From contig NZ_OZ255701.1 of assembly GCF_965276875.1 (NCBI RefSeq), positions 2,046,001 to 2,110,000 on the forward strand: a stretch of 64,000 nt of DNA, written 5' to 3'. Source of the DNA: Lichenicoccus sp965276875. Lineage in GTDB: Bacteria > Pseudomonadota > Alphaproteobacteria > Acetobacterales > Acetobacteraceae. This document shows, piece by piece, positions 18,086-26,593 of the stretch. Position 1 is the first letter of the stretch. Each line of letters begins with the position of its first letter. Made by a program: the position numbers and the translations under genes. The notes under the pieces are model-generated. The model made no database searches. It saw nothing but the letters and a program-made list of their open reading frames with translations, and was not told the origin of the DNA.

Positions 18086-19356
18086 ACAACCGCGTCCAGG
18101 GCACGACGCAGCGTCTCCACGATCTGGTCGATCTGCGCCTCCTCGATGATCAGCGGCGGCGATAGCGCGATGGTGTCGCCGGTGACCCGGATCAGCAGCC
18201 CGGCCTCAAAGCAGGCCTGCAGCATCGCCGCCCCACGCGCGCCGGGCCGCCCGCCAGGCGCCAGCTCGATGCCGGCGACGAGGCCGAGATTGCGGATATC
18301 GATCACGTAGGGTGCGTCGCGCAGGGAATGCACGGCCTGCTCGAAAGGTGCGGATAGCGCGTTCGCGCGCGCGAACAGGGCTTCCTCCTGGTAGATGTCG
18401 AGGCTGGCCAGGGCCGCGGCAGCGGCGACTGGATGGCCGGAATAGGTGTAGCCGTGCGGCAGCTCGATGCCCTCGGGAGAGGCGGCGAGGAAGCCGTCAT
18501 AAAGCGCCTGGCGCACCGCTACGGCCCCCATCGGCACGACGCCATTGGTCAGGCCCTTGGCCATCACCAGCATGTCGGGCACGACCCCGAACCGCTCGGC
18601 GGCAAAGGCGCTGCCGAGCCGGCCGAAGCCGCTGATGACCTCATCGAAGATCAGCAGGATGCCGTGCCGGGTGCAGATCTCGCGCAGGCGCTCCAGATAG
18701 CCCACCGGCGGCGGCAGCACCCCGGTAGAGCCGGCGAGCGGTTCGACGATTACCGCGGCGATCGTGGAGGGATCGTGCAGCGCCACCAGCCGCTCAAGTG
18801 CCTCGGCGCAAGCAACGCCGCTTTGCGGCTGGCCGCGCGAAAAGGCGTAGGCCGGGTTGTGGGTATGCGGCAGATGGTCGACGCCGGCGAGCAGGGTTCC
18901 AAAGAGCTTGCGGTTGTTGGCAATCCCGCCGACCGAGATGCCGCCGAAGCCAACGCCGTGATAGCCGCGCTCGCGCCCGATCAGACGAGTGCGGGAGGCC
19001 TGTCCGGTGACGCGGTGAAAAGCGAGCGCGATCTTGAGCGCGGTGTCGACCGCCTCGGAGCCGGAATTGGCGAAGAATATCCGGTCGAGATCGCCGGGCA
19101 GCATCGCCGCCAAGCGCGACGCCAGGGTGAAGCCGAGCGGATGGCCGAACTGGAAGGCCGGCGCATAGTCGAGCTGCATCGCCTGGGCTGCCAGTGCCTC
19201 GGCGATATGCGCGCGGCCATGGCCGGCATTGACGCACCACAACCCGGCGGTCGCGTCCAGCACCTGGCGGCCGTCCGCGTCGGTGTAGTGCATGCCGCTC
19301 GCCGCAACCAACATGCGCGGCGCCGCCTTGAAGGCGCGGTTATCGGTGAACGGCAT
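18082..19356 (-). CDS. Class III aminotransferase (omega-amino acid:pyruvate type)
   Basis: At least 424 aa, PLP-dependent. FFANSGSEAVDTALKIA, the cofactor segment LLIFDEVISGFGRLG, and the Schiff-base lysine in LVMAKGLTNGVVPMGA are intact. It most resembles beta-alanine/omega-amino acid:pyruvate aminotransferases. The ATG at 19356 is the first in-frame ATG, but the 12 codons before it read LALRPNDLDAWW, matching the conserved lead-in of this family, so translation probably begins upstream, perhaps at the CTG at 19390-19392; an in-frame TAA limits any extension. First gene of an operon with the PuuE-like gene. Confidence 0.9.
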   Translation of the reverse strand: MPFTDNRAFKAAPRMLVAASGMHYTDADGRQVLDATAGLWCVNAGHGRAHIAEALAAQAMQLDYAPAFQFGHPLGFTLASRLAAMLPGDLDRIFFANSGSEAVDTALKIALAFHRVTGQASRTRLIGRERGYHGVGFGGISVGGIANNRKLFGTLLAGVDHLPHTHNPAYAFSRGQPQSGVACAEALERLVALHDPSTIAAVIVEPLAGSTGVLPPPVGYLERLREICTRHGILLIFDEVISGFGRLGSAFAAERFGVVPDMLVMAKGLTNGVVPMGAVAVRQALYDGFLAASPEGIELPHGYTYSGHPVAAAAALASLDIYQEEALFARANALSAPFEQAVHSLRDAPYVIDIRNLGLVAGIELAPGGRPGARGAAMLQACFEAGLLIRVTGDTIALSPPLIIEEAQIDQIVETLRRALDAVV

Positions 19357-19421
19357 CCACCAGGCGTCGAGGTCGTTGGGTCGTAAGGCCAGGGCGTTGC
19401 TTTCGTTTTATGATAAAAACA

Positions 19422-19898
19422 CTAAGGCAGCGGATGCGCCGCCTCGAGCGCCTGCCGCTGCTTCGCCACGCCGGCGGCGGTAAGCGGCTGGGCGCGCGCG
19501 GCAGTCACGTCGGCAGCGCTGATCGCTGGTGGCGGCTTGCTGCCGCCCAGTGACGAAATCCAGGTCAGCACGGACGCGATATCGGCGTCAGACAGGCGAT
19601 TGAAGGCTGGCATGTAGCCGACATAGGCGGCGCCGTTCGCCTCGATCTGGCCGACCATGCCGTAGAGGAGCACGTCCGCGAGGTAGCGCCGGCCTTCGGC
19701 GGTGACCGCGATCTTGTCGATACGGCCCTTCAGCGGCGGATACTGGCCGGCGACGCCGGCGGCGTCGGCCCTGTGGCAGGCCGCGCAGTTGGCGGAGTAT
19801 AGCGTCGCCGCGGTTTCGGCGCGAGCACCGGTCGCAGCGGCGATCAGCAGCGCCGACACGGCAAAGGTGCGCCTCATGGCGGTCGAACGTTCATTCAT
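19422..19898 (-). CDS. Periplasmic class I cytochrome c
   Basis: 158 aa. A signal peptide (FAVSALLIAAATGARA) precedes a single heme c site, CAACH, and the distal Met ligand is in YVGYMPAFNRLSD. The ATG at 19898 has GGAG 11 bp upstream; the ATG seven codons later has none. It would carry electrons from a periplasmic or membrane dehydrogenase. Its partner is not evident nearby. It is divergent from the NCS1 permease gene. Confidence 0.88.
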   Translation of the reverse strand: MNERSTAMRRTFAVSALLIAAATGARAETAATLYSANCAACHRADAAGVAGQYPPLKGRIDKIAVTAEGRRYLADVLLYGMVGQIEANGAAYVGYMPAFNRLSDADIASVLTWISSLGGSKPPPAISAADVTAARAQPLTAAGVAKQRQALEAAHPLP

Positions 19899-20064
19899 TG
19901 GCGGACGCACTCCAGGGCGATCATGGCGGGCAGTGCAGAGATAGCCGGTGTGGCCGCGATCGCGCCAGTCCCGTATGGAATAGGAGACGGATGCTGTTTT
20001 ACCAGGCGATTTACAACGAAAGCCTGAAATCCAGGCATTTCTGGCGTCAGATGCCAACTGAGCG

Positions 20065-20080
20065 TGGCACAAGAATTGCA
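20065..20080 (+). promoter_or_regulatory. Sigma-54 (RpoN) -24/-12 promoter of the NCS1 permease gene
   Basis: TGGCAC, five bases, then TTGCA: an exact fit to the -24/-12 consensus TGGCAC-N5-TTGCW. It ends 23 bp before the permease ATG, leaving room for a start point near 20091 and a short leader. RpoN promoters are typical of nitrogen-scavenging genes under NtrC. No clear NtrC-type upstream site was found by eye. Confidence 0.7.
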
Positions 20081-20103
20081 CGGCCCTTACCGGGGATCGA
20101 GCC

Positions 20104-21576
20104 ATGCAGAGCACCACCATGCAGGATTTCGGCGCCGGGCAGGATCCCGGCCTGTATAATGCCGATCTGGCCCCCGTGCCGCGGGCCAGGCGGGACTGGA
20201 GCTGGGTCAACATGTCCACCGTTTGGATGGGCATGGTGCACAATGTGGTCGCCTACGAGGCGGCGGCGGGGCTGATGGCGCTCGGGCTGAGCGCTTGGCA
20301 GGCGCTGCTCGCGGTCGCGGTCGCCTATCTGCTGCTGTTCCTGGCGATGTGGTTCAATGCGCGGCCGGGGACGCGCTACGGCATTCCGTTTTGCGTGCTG
20401 ATCCGCTCCTCGTTCGGGCCGCGCGGGGCACAGATCCCGGTGGTGATCCGCGGCTTCTGCGCGATCTTCTGGTTCGCCGTGCAGGGCTATGCCGGCAGCC
20501 AGGCGATCGACGCGATCATCGGCACCCTGGTGCCGGCCTGGTCGCATTTGAGCACACCGATCCTGGGAATGGCGCTGAGGGGCTGGATCGCGGTCGCCCT
20601 GTTCTGGGGGCTGCATGCCTGGATCGTCTCGCACGGGGTGCATCGAATTCGCAATTTCGAGCTGGTGGCGGGACCGCTGGTGATCCTGGTCGGCGTGCTG
20701 GCGACCGCCTGGGGGCTGCACATGACGCACGGCCTGGGGCCGCTGTTCGCGCAGCCGTCACGCCTGCATGGCGGCCACGCCTGGTTCACGTTTGCAGTTG
20801 GCGTCACCGGCATGATCGGGATCTGGTCCACGTTCGCGGTCAATATCCCGGATCTCTCGCGCTTCGTGCGCTCGGAGCGCGACCAGGTGATTGGCCAGCT
20901 CGTCGGCCTGCCGATCACCGCCATCGTGTTCACCGCGATGAGCGTGATCACCACGTCGGCCACGATCGTGCGGTTCGGCCATCCGATCTGGGACCCGGTG
21001 GCGCTTCTGCTCGCCTTGCACCAGCCGCTGATCCTGCTGCTGGGCGGGGTCACCATCATCATCGCGACATTGTCGGTGAACGTCGCCGCCAACATCATGC
21101 CGGCCGCCTACGACCTGGTGAACCTGATGCCGCGCCGGCTGAACTTCAATTCCGCCTCGTTGCTGGTGCTGGGCATCGGCCTGCTGTTCGCGCCCTGGCT
21201 GTGGTTCAAGGACGCCGACAGCATCTTCAAGGTGCTCGGCGCCATCGGCGGCCTGCTCGGGCCGGTGACGGGGATCATGCTGGTCGATTTCTACCTGGTG
21301 CGCGGCCAGCGGCTCGCGATCGATGAGCTGTATTCCTACGACGGCCGTTACCGGGCGCGCGGCGGCTGGAACCCGGCCGGCATCATCGCCTTGTTGCTTG
21401 GCGGCTTCGCAGCACTGATCGGCTCGGTGGTGCCGGCGCTTGCTACCCTCGGCGCGTTCTCCTGGTTCATCGGCGTGGGCGTTGGCGCGCTGACCTATGC
21501 GGCGCTGGCCCGCGCGCCACGGACTATTGCAGCAGCGGCTGCGGTGGACCGTCCGGGTGTGGGCGCCAGCCCCTGA
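20104..21576 (+). CDS. NCS1 family nucleobase/allantoin/hydantoin:cation symporter
   Basis: 490 aa, about 12 membrane helices. The NCS1 lead-in NADLAPVPRARRDWSWVNMSTVWMG-type segment, the RYGIPFCVLIRSSFGPRGA loop and DLSRFVRS are characteristic. The family imports uracil, cytosine, allantoin, hydantoins or thiamine precursors. The gene has its own sigma-54 promoter, supporting use of the substrate as a nitrogen source, and the PuuE-like amidohydrolase and omega-aminotransferase are plausible downstream enzymes. Its 3-prime end overlaps the convergent ATPase gene by 53 bp. Confidence 0.92.
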   Translation: MQSTTMQDFGAGQDPGLYNADLAPVPRARRDWSWVNMSTVWMGMVHNVVAYEAAAGLMALGLSAWQALLAVAVAYLLLFLAMWFNARPGTRYGIPFCVLIRSSFGPRGAQIPVVIRGFCAIFWFAVQGYAGSQAIDAIIGTLVPAWSHLSTPILGMALRGWIAVALFWGLHAWIVSHGVHRIRNFELVAGPLVILVGVLATAWGLHMTHGLGPLFAQPSRLHGGHAWFTFAVGVTGMIGIWSTFAVNIPDLSRFVRSERDQVIGQLVGLPITAIVFTAMSVITTSATIVRFGHPIWDPVALLLALHQPLILLLGGVTIIIATLSVNVAANIMPAAYDLVNLMPRRLNFNSASLLVLGIGLLFAPWLWFKDADSIFKVLGAIGGLLGPVTGIMLVDFYLVRGQRLAIDELYSYDGRYRARGGWNPAGIIALLLGGFAALIGSVVPALATLGAFSWFIGVGVGALTYAALARAPRTIAAAAAVDRPGVGASP

Positions 21577-23875
21577 GCCGCAGCGCGCTGCTCAGGACAC
21601 TGACGCTGGCGAGCGTCAGTGCTGCGCCGGCGAGCGGCGGGCTGAGCAGGCCCGCGGCCGCGATCGGGACCCCGACGAGATTATAGACGAAGGCCCAGAA
21701 CAGCGCCGTGCGGACATGCGAGGCGGTGAGTTCGGCGATCTCGATTGCGTCCAGCAGCAAGTCGGGATTGTGGGCAAGCAGGATGATGCTGGCGCCTGCG
21801 AGCCCACCGGCATGGCCTGTAGCGAGCGAGAGATCCGCGGCGTCACTGCCGGCGCCGACCACGGCGACACCGGGCCGCTCGGCGGCGCGTTGCTCGGCCG
21901 CCAATGCCGCGACGGCGGCGGCTTTCGCGCCAGGGGACAGGCCGGCGAGCAGGCGATCGACACCTGCGGCACCGGCGACGTGACGCGCCGCACCTTCGCC
22001 GTCCGCGGTCAGCAGCACGGTGGCGATGCCGCGCCGGGCGAGGCGCGCCATCGCCTGCCTGGCATCCGGACGCACAGGATCGCTGAACCCGAACATCCCC
22101 AGGATGCGACCGCCGCCGGCACGCCGCTCGGCCAGGAACGAGGCGGTGCCACCCTCGGCGTCGACCCCGTCTGCCGCCTCCGCCAATATCGCGGGCAAGG
22201 CGATGCCTTCGTGCTGGATCATGCTCCGGTTGCCGAGCAGCAGCGACCGGCCGCCGATCCTGGCGCTGACACCGTGGCCGGGCACGGCCTTGAACCGTTC
22301 CGCGGCGGCGGTGACGGCATGGCCGGACGAGGCGCGCACCGCCGCGGCCAGCGGATGCGCATGGCCGTCTTGCATCGCAGCCGCCAGCGAGAGCAGTTCC
22401 GCGGCCTGCGCATAGTGCTGCGCGCCGTCCCCAGGCACTACGCCATCGGGAACGACACGCTCAAGCACTGGCCGGCCCTCGGTCAGCAGGCGTGCATTGT
22501 CCAGAACGACGAGGCCGATGCTGCGCAGGCGCTCGACCGCGGCCACGTCGCGCAACTGGATACCGGCGCGAGCGGCGGCGGTGATCCCGGCCGCCAGGGC
22601 CGCGGGCGCCGCCAGGCCGAGAGCGCAGGGGCAGGCGATCACCAGCACCGACACGGCGTTCAGCAAGGCACGCAGGACCTGGCCGGTCGCGGCACACCAG
22701 CCGATGAAGGTGAGCAGGGCGAGCACCAGGACAACGACGGCGACGACCGCGCTGACCCGGTCGGCCGCGCGCCGTGCCGAAACCGGCGACGCCTCCATCG
22801 ACCGCAGGAGTCCCGCCAGCCGAGTCTGCGCGCCGGTCGCGCGGACCTCGATCACCAGGGCGCCTTCAGCCACGCGCGAGCCCGCGAAGACCGGCTCGCC
22901 CCGGGCTTTGGAGACGGGGGCTTTGGTGACGGGGGCCTTGCCGACGCGGGCCTTGGCGACGGCTGCATCCGAAAGCGGCTCTTCCACGCTGGCCACACCG
23001 TCGCGCACGACACCGTCGGCGGCGATGTGGGCGCCGGTGGGCGCGATCAGCAGATCGCCCGGCAGCAGGGCGGCGAGCGGCACCTCCTGGTCGGTGCCGG
23101 TGGCAGGATCGCGCCGGAGCGCGACCTCGGCCGGGAGGGACAGCAGCGCGCGCACCGCGGCCGCACCCTGCCAGAGTGCCCGACGCTCCAGCCAGCCGCC
23201 GGTCAGCATTAGGGTCATGACCAGTGCCGAGACCTCGAAATAGCCGGGCGCGCCGCGCAGCATGTCGAAGGTGCTCAGGCCCCAGGCCGCCCAGGCGCCG
23301 AGGGCTGCGAGCTGGTCGGCGTTACCGGCCCTGACGCGCAAGCCGGCGATGGCGGCGTGGGTCACGCGCCGCCCGAGCCAGAGCACCAAGGTGGCCAGCA
23401 GGAACTGCACCCAGCCGGGCAGCGCCACCTCGGCTGCGAGGCGGTCCTGGTGCGAAAGCGCGAAGGCGACCTGCAGGACCATCGACACCAGCAAAGGCGC
23501 GGTGAGGGCCGCGGCCAGGATCAGCCGCGAGGTCTCGCCCGCGTCCGCATGGGGCGCGCCGGAGTCCGCGGAAGGGAGCTCGGGATTGAGCATGACCGCG
23601 TCGAAGCCAGCACCCGTCACCACGTCGCGCAGACGCGCGGCCAGTGCTGAATCCGGCTCGGTGGGATCATGGCCGAGCGACACCCGCGCCCGCGCCCCGA
23701 CGGGATCCACCGAGACCGACAAGACGCCGGGGCAGCGCAGCAGGGCACGCTCGATCCGGCCGACGGATGCGCTGCCATTCATGCCGGTGATGGCGAGCTC
23801 GACCCGGCGCGCCCGCGAGGCCGCGACGCCGTCGCGCGCGTCGTCCGGGGGTGGGGGGATCACCACCACATCCAT
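21524..23875 (-). CDS. Heavy-metal (CopA-type) P-type ATPase with degenerate catalytic motifs
   Basis: 783 aa, full family length and uninterrupted. The membrane metal site ACPCALGLA (Cys415, Cys417) and the HP motif (GHAHPLAAA) are present. However, the N-terminal metal-binding GMTCxxC reads GMNGSAS; the actuator TGE is replaced by SDA within an inserted Lys/Ala/Val-rich repeat; the phosphorylation motif DKTGTLT reads DNARLLT (the Asp, residue 459, remains); TGD reads TAD; and GDGxNDA reads GAGSDA (residues 674 on). It is therefore unlikely to run a normal ATP-driven cycle. Start ATG at 23875 with GAGG upstream. Possible roles are a metal-binding or regulatory pseudo-pump; a slowly decaying gene is the alternative. 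Confidence 0.88.
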   Translation of the reverse strand: MDVVVIPPPPDDARDGVAASRARRVELAITGMNGSASVGRIERALLRCPGVLSVSVDPVGARARVSLGHDPTEPDSALAARLRDVVTGAGFDAVMLNPELPSADSGAPHADAGETSRLILAAALTAPLLVSMVLQVAFALSHQDRLAAEVALPGWVQFLLATLVLWLGRRVTHAAIAGLRVRAGNADQLAALGAWAAWGLSTFDMLRGAPGYFEVSALVMTLMLTGGWLERRALWQGAAAVRALLSLPAEVALRRDPATGTDQEVPLAALLPGDLLIAPTGAHIAADGVVRDGVASVEEPLSDAAVAKARVGKAPVTKAPVSKARGEPVFAGSRVAEGALVIEVRATGAQTRLAGLLRSMEASPVSARRAADRVSAVVAVVVLVLALLTFIGWCAATGQVLRALLNAVSVLVIACPCALGLAAPAALAAGITAAARAGIQLRDVAAVERLRSIGLVVLDNARLLTEGRPVLERVVPDGVVPGDGAQHYAQAAELLSLAAAMQDGHAHPLAAAVRASSGHAVTAAAERFKAVPGHGVSARIGGRSLLLGNRSMIQHEGIALPAILAEAADGVDAEGGTASFLAERRAGGGRILGMFGFSDPVRPDARQAMARLARRGIATVLLTADGEGAARHVAGAAGVDRLLAGLSPGAKAAAVAALAAEQRAAERPGVAVVGAGSDAADLSLATGHAGGLAGASIILLAHNPDLLLDAIEIAELTASHVRTALFWAFVYNLVGVPIAAAGLLSPPLAGAALTLASVSVLSSALRLRGWRPHPDGPPQPLLQ
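22903..22962. repeat. Four 15-bp tandem repeats inside the P-type ATPase gene
   Basis: Four consecutive 15-mers of the form GGGCYTTGSNGACGS at 22903, 22918, 22933 and 22948. They encode the repeated AKA-R/P-V-type units (KAPVTKAPVSKA) at the actuator-domain loop where TGES is expected. The unit length keeps the frame. Confidence 0.85.
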
Positions 23876-24043
23876 ATGTCCTCACAGCTCAGCGACATCG
23901 CCTTACGCGCACTATAGGAGGCGATACGAACGCCGACGAGCGTTGCCGCGCAACAGCGCCGCAAACAGACGCGGGGGGCCAGATTGAAGCGGTTTCGCAT
24001 GGGTTTCTCAATAAAACGCTAACGCTCGAAAATATTTCATATG

Positions 24044-24058
24044 ACTGAACCATTCAGT
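24044..24058. promoter_or_regulatory. Palindromic operator-like site ACTGAA-N3-TTCAGT
   Basis: A perfect 6-bp inverted repeat with a 3-bp spacer in the AT-rich region 24000-24080, between the ATPase gene and the small gene at 24157. Operators of this kind are bound by TetR-family repressors, but no such gene lies in the window. Confidence 0.4.
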
Positions 24059-24156
24059 TCATCAAAACCCGTGTATATTGATGAATACCAGCTTGCGGCT
24101 GCGCGTGAGTGCTTTACTTTGCGGCAAGCGGTGCGACGGAACCAGCATCGGCGGAT

Positions 24157-24408
24157 ATGGACACGACCATGAAGCGCCATTCTCCAAGAACATCCGCGGC
24201 GCAACGCGCGCTAGCCGCGTTCAGCGACAGCCGGGCCGCCTCGGAGCTGCTCAGTGCCGATCTGTGGTTCCTCGAAAACTGGGAAATCAATCCCGCGCCT
24301 GGGACCGCGGCCGCCTTGCGTGTGGGACAGATCCGTCGTGCCAACCCGCAACTCGCCGAGGAGATCCGCCGCGAGGTGCGGCACCGCTCACGTGACGGGG
24401 CGTCCTGA
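24157..24408 (+). CDS. Small conserved-looking protein of unknown function
   Basis: 83 aa from the ATG at 24157 (GGCGGA just before it); a GTG at 24109 would add 16 residues. Composition is helical and charged, with a distinctive centre SADLWFLENWEIN and C-terminal AEEIRREVRHRS. I do not recognise a domain. The reading frame keeps the GC-rich third-position bias of neighbouring genes, which is why I regard it as real. Its end overlaps trpF by 21 bp tail to tail. Confidence 0.5.
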   Translation: MDTTMKRHSPRTSAAQRALAAFSDSRAASELLSADLWFLENWEINPAPGTAAALRVGQIRRANPQLAEEIRREVRHRSRDGAS

Positions 24409-25038
24409 CACCAACGCCGCACGCGCGTTTGCGATGAAGGCGGCGATCCGGGCCGGGTCCTTTACCCCGCGCTGCCGCTCGACTCCGGAGGAGACATCGA
24501 CCGCAATGGCGCCGCTCGCTTGGATTGCCGCGGCCACGTTTTCCGGGTCGAGCCCGCCGGCGAGCAGCCACGGGCAGGGCGCCTGCCAGCCGCGTGGGAG
24601 GCTCCAGTCGAAGGCATGGCCGTTGCCGCCGGGCCGGTCGGACGAGGCCGGCTGGCGACTTTCGAGCACGAGACGCTGCAACCCCGGCGCCAGAACCGGC
24701 AGGTCAGACGCTGTCGCGACCGCGCAGGCGTGCCATACCGGCAGTCCGAAGCGGGCGCCGATCTCGGCCGCCCGCTCGGCGGTGTCATAGATCTGCAACC
24801 CGTCCAGCCGAACCTGCTCCAGGCAGCGGGCAATCTCGGTGTCGCCGGCTCGCACGAACAGGCCGATGCGGCCCGCACCACCCGGATGACGCGCCGAGAG
24901 TGCCGCCGCCCGCGCTGGCCTTATGGCGCGCGGCGAGGCGGCAAAGAATACGAAGCCGAGCCAATCCGCCCCACTGGCGATCGCGGCATCAAAGCCGGCC
25001 GGCTCAGCCAGGCCGCAAATCTTCACGCTGATGCTCAA
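24388..25038 (-). CDS. trpF: Phosphoribosylanthranilate isomerase
   Basis: 216 aa TIM barrel of tryptophan synthesis, converting N-(5-phosphoribosyl)anthranilate to the CdRP intermediate. The N-terminal VKICGL carries the catalytic Cys, GADWLGFVFFAASPR follows, and the second catalytic Asp and phosphate site are in LLAGGLDPENV and AVDVSSGVE. The start is TTG at 25038, overlapping the pyrF stop (TTGA), so translation is probably coupled to pyrF. No good independent ribosome-binding site is seen. Confidence 0.95.
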   Translation of the reverse strand: MSISVKICGLAEPAGFDAAIASGADWLGFVFFAASPRAIRPARAAALSARHPGGAGRIGLFVRAGDTEIARCLEQVRLDGLQIYDTAERAAEIGARFGLPVWHACAVATASDLPVLAPGLQRLVLESRQPASSDRPGGNGHAFDWSLPRGWQAPCPWLLAGGLDPENVAAAIQASGAIAVDVSSGVERQRGVKDPARIAAFIANARAALVSGRPVT

Positions 25039-25742
25039 AGGTGCAGCTCGGCCTTGATCGCGGCGGCGGCGGCGGCCGGATCCATCGCACGGGTGATCGG
25101 GCGGCCGACCACGATCCAGTCCGCCCCCGCATGCGCCGCCGCGGCCGGCGTCATCACCCGGCGCTGGTCGTCGGGCTGGGCGCCAAGCGGGCGCACCCCA
25201 GGCACCACCAGAACCGGCGCGTCGCCGAGTGCGTCACGCAGAACCGCGATCTCGTGCGGCGAGCAGACCAGACCGTCGGCGCCGGCCTGCATGGCGAGCC
25301 GCCCCAGCCGCAGCACCTGCTGGCGCGTGCCGCCGGCGATCCCGGTGTCGTGCAACGCCGCGGCGTCCAGGCTGGTCAGCACCGTCACCGCCAGCAGCAG
25401 CGGCCGCGCCGCCTTGTGTCTATCGTCGCCAGACATGGCATGGCGCGCCGCCTGGATCATCGCCGCCCCACCCTGCGCATGCACGGTCAGCATCGCCGGC
25501 GCGTGTGGCAGCAGGGCGCGAACGGCGGCGGCCACGGTATTGGGGATGTCGTGCAGCTTCAAATCGAGGAACAGCGGGCTTCCGGCGGCGGTACGGCACG
25601 CCTCCGCTACTCCCTGGGCGCAGGTGAATTCGAGCCCCAGCTTGATCGCGTCCACGTGCGGCGCGACCGCTTCTGCCCACGCCGCAGCCTGGCACTGATC
25701 CGCCGTGTCGAGGGCCGCGATCAGCCGTGTTACCCGCTCCAC
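25035..25742 (-). CDS. pyrF: Orotidine 5-phosphate decarboxylase
   Basis: 235 aa from GTG at 25742, the normal length; the last step of UMP synthesis. The catalytic Asp-Lys-Asp array is intact in FLDLKLHDIPNT, and the phosphate site is in VVPGVRP and WIVVGRPITRA. The gene starts 10 bp after the lapA-type gene and overlaps trpF by 4 bp. lapA-pyrF-trpF order is common in acetic acid bacteria and relatives. Confidence 0.95.
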   Translation of the reverse strand: MERVTRLIAALDTADQCQAAAWAEAVAPHVDAIKLGLEFTCAQGVAEACRTAAGSPLFLDLKLHDIPNTVAAAVRALLPHAPAMLTVHAQGGAAMIQAARHAMSGDDRHKAARPLLLAVTVLTSLDAAALHDTGIAGGTRQQVLRLGRLAMQAGADGLVCSPHEIAVLRDALGDAPVLVVPGVRPLGAQPDDQRRVMTPAAAAHAGADWIVVGRPITRAMDPAAAAAAIKAELHL

Positions 25743-25752
25743 CTGGACCGGT

Positions 25753-26133
25753 TCAGGCTGCCGAAGACGGCGGCGGCAAGGCGTGCGAGGGCGTGGTCGC
25801 TGGATACCCCGGCTGGTGCCCCTGCTGGGCCATATGGTTCTCGGTGACCGCCTGGGCCAGTTGCAGCTTGAGCTCGGAGACCTGGGTCTCGAGCGTGCGC
25901 ACCGTCTGCTCGGCGCGACGCGCACGCCGGCGCTGCCGGAGTTCGGCAAACCACACGCTCAGCCCACCAATCAGGAAGAACACTACGGCGACCACCATGA
26001 CGAGCACGGCCAGTGAGGACTGCCGGCTGTAGCCCGGGACCGAGAGCGTCACGATCTCCTGGTTGTAGATCGCAAAGACGATCAGGGCGGCCAGGAACGG
26101 CAGCGTGATGAGCAGGCGCAGCATATCCGGCAC
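25753..26133 (-). CDS. LapA-domain (DUF1049) inner-membrane protein
   Basis: 126 aa. Two membrane helices (LRLLITLPFLAALIVFAIYN and LAVLVMVVAVVFFLIGGLSV) with NQEIVTLSV between them are the LapA signature, followed by a basic coiled-coil tail (RRARRAEQTVRTLETQVSELK). Relatives in other bacteria act in lipopolysaccharide assembly. The GTG at 26133 follows AAGGAG by only 4 bp; the ATG at 26124 is an alternative start. Probably co-transcribed with pyrF and trpF. Confidence 0.88.
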   Translation of the reverse strand: MPDMLRLLITLPFLAALIVFAIYNQEIVTLSVPGYSRQSSLAVLVMVVAVVFFLIGGLSVWFAELRQRRRARRAEQTVRTLETQVSELKLQLAQAVTENHMAQQGHQPGYPATTPSHALPPPSSAA

Positions 26134-26263
26134 TCGTCTCCTTCGAACATTTCAAGATTGCCGCATCCACCGCGAGCGCGCGAGTCCCCCACTACTCGCG
26201 CTGTACCTTGCCTGAGTGCTGCGCGCATGGTCTCGTTTGCCAAAGCCATCCGGAGGCCCTCGT

Positions 26264-26548
26264 TTGAGCGAGATCGTCATGCTCGACCACGTGCGCAAGG
26301 ACCGTGTGTGGGCGGTGGTGGCGTGCCTTGGGCGAAGCCAGCGGATCGCCGAGATCTTTCCCAGCCGGGATGCCGCCCTGGCCGACCGGGCCTGGCGTGA
26401 GCAGCAGGTCCGCGCCTACGCGCACTTCCTGCGCACCGCGGCACAACCCGCGCCGCGCTACAGCGTCACACCGATCCGCAGGTCGGATTTGCCGCGCAGC
26501 TGGAAGCCGCTTCCTGCCTTGGGCTTCCTGCGCGGCAGCCGCGTCTGA
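26264..26548 (+). CDS. Small hypothetical protein
   Basis: 94 aa from a TTG at 26264 preceded by GGAGG at 8 bp, the strongest ribosome-binding site available; a GTG at 26216 and an ATG at 26279 are alternatives. Sequence features are DHVRKDRVWAVVACLGRSQRIAEIFPSRDAALADRAWR, in short a soluble alpha/beta protein with a basic C-terminus. I do not recognise the family. It lies 45 bp upstream of secB in the same direction and could share its transcript. Confidence 0.6.
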   Translation: MSEIVMLDHVRKDRVWAVVACLGRSQRIAEIFPSRDAALADRAWREQQVRAYAHFLRTAAQPAPRYSVTPIRRSDLPRSWKPLPALGFLRGSRV

Positions 26549-26593
26549 TGCACCGCACGCGCCAGTCTCCCCTCAACGCACGCAGGATGAGCC

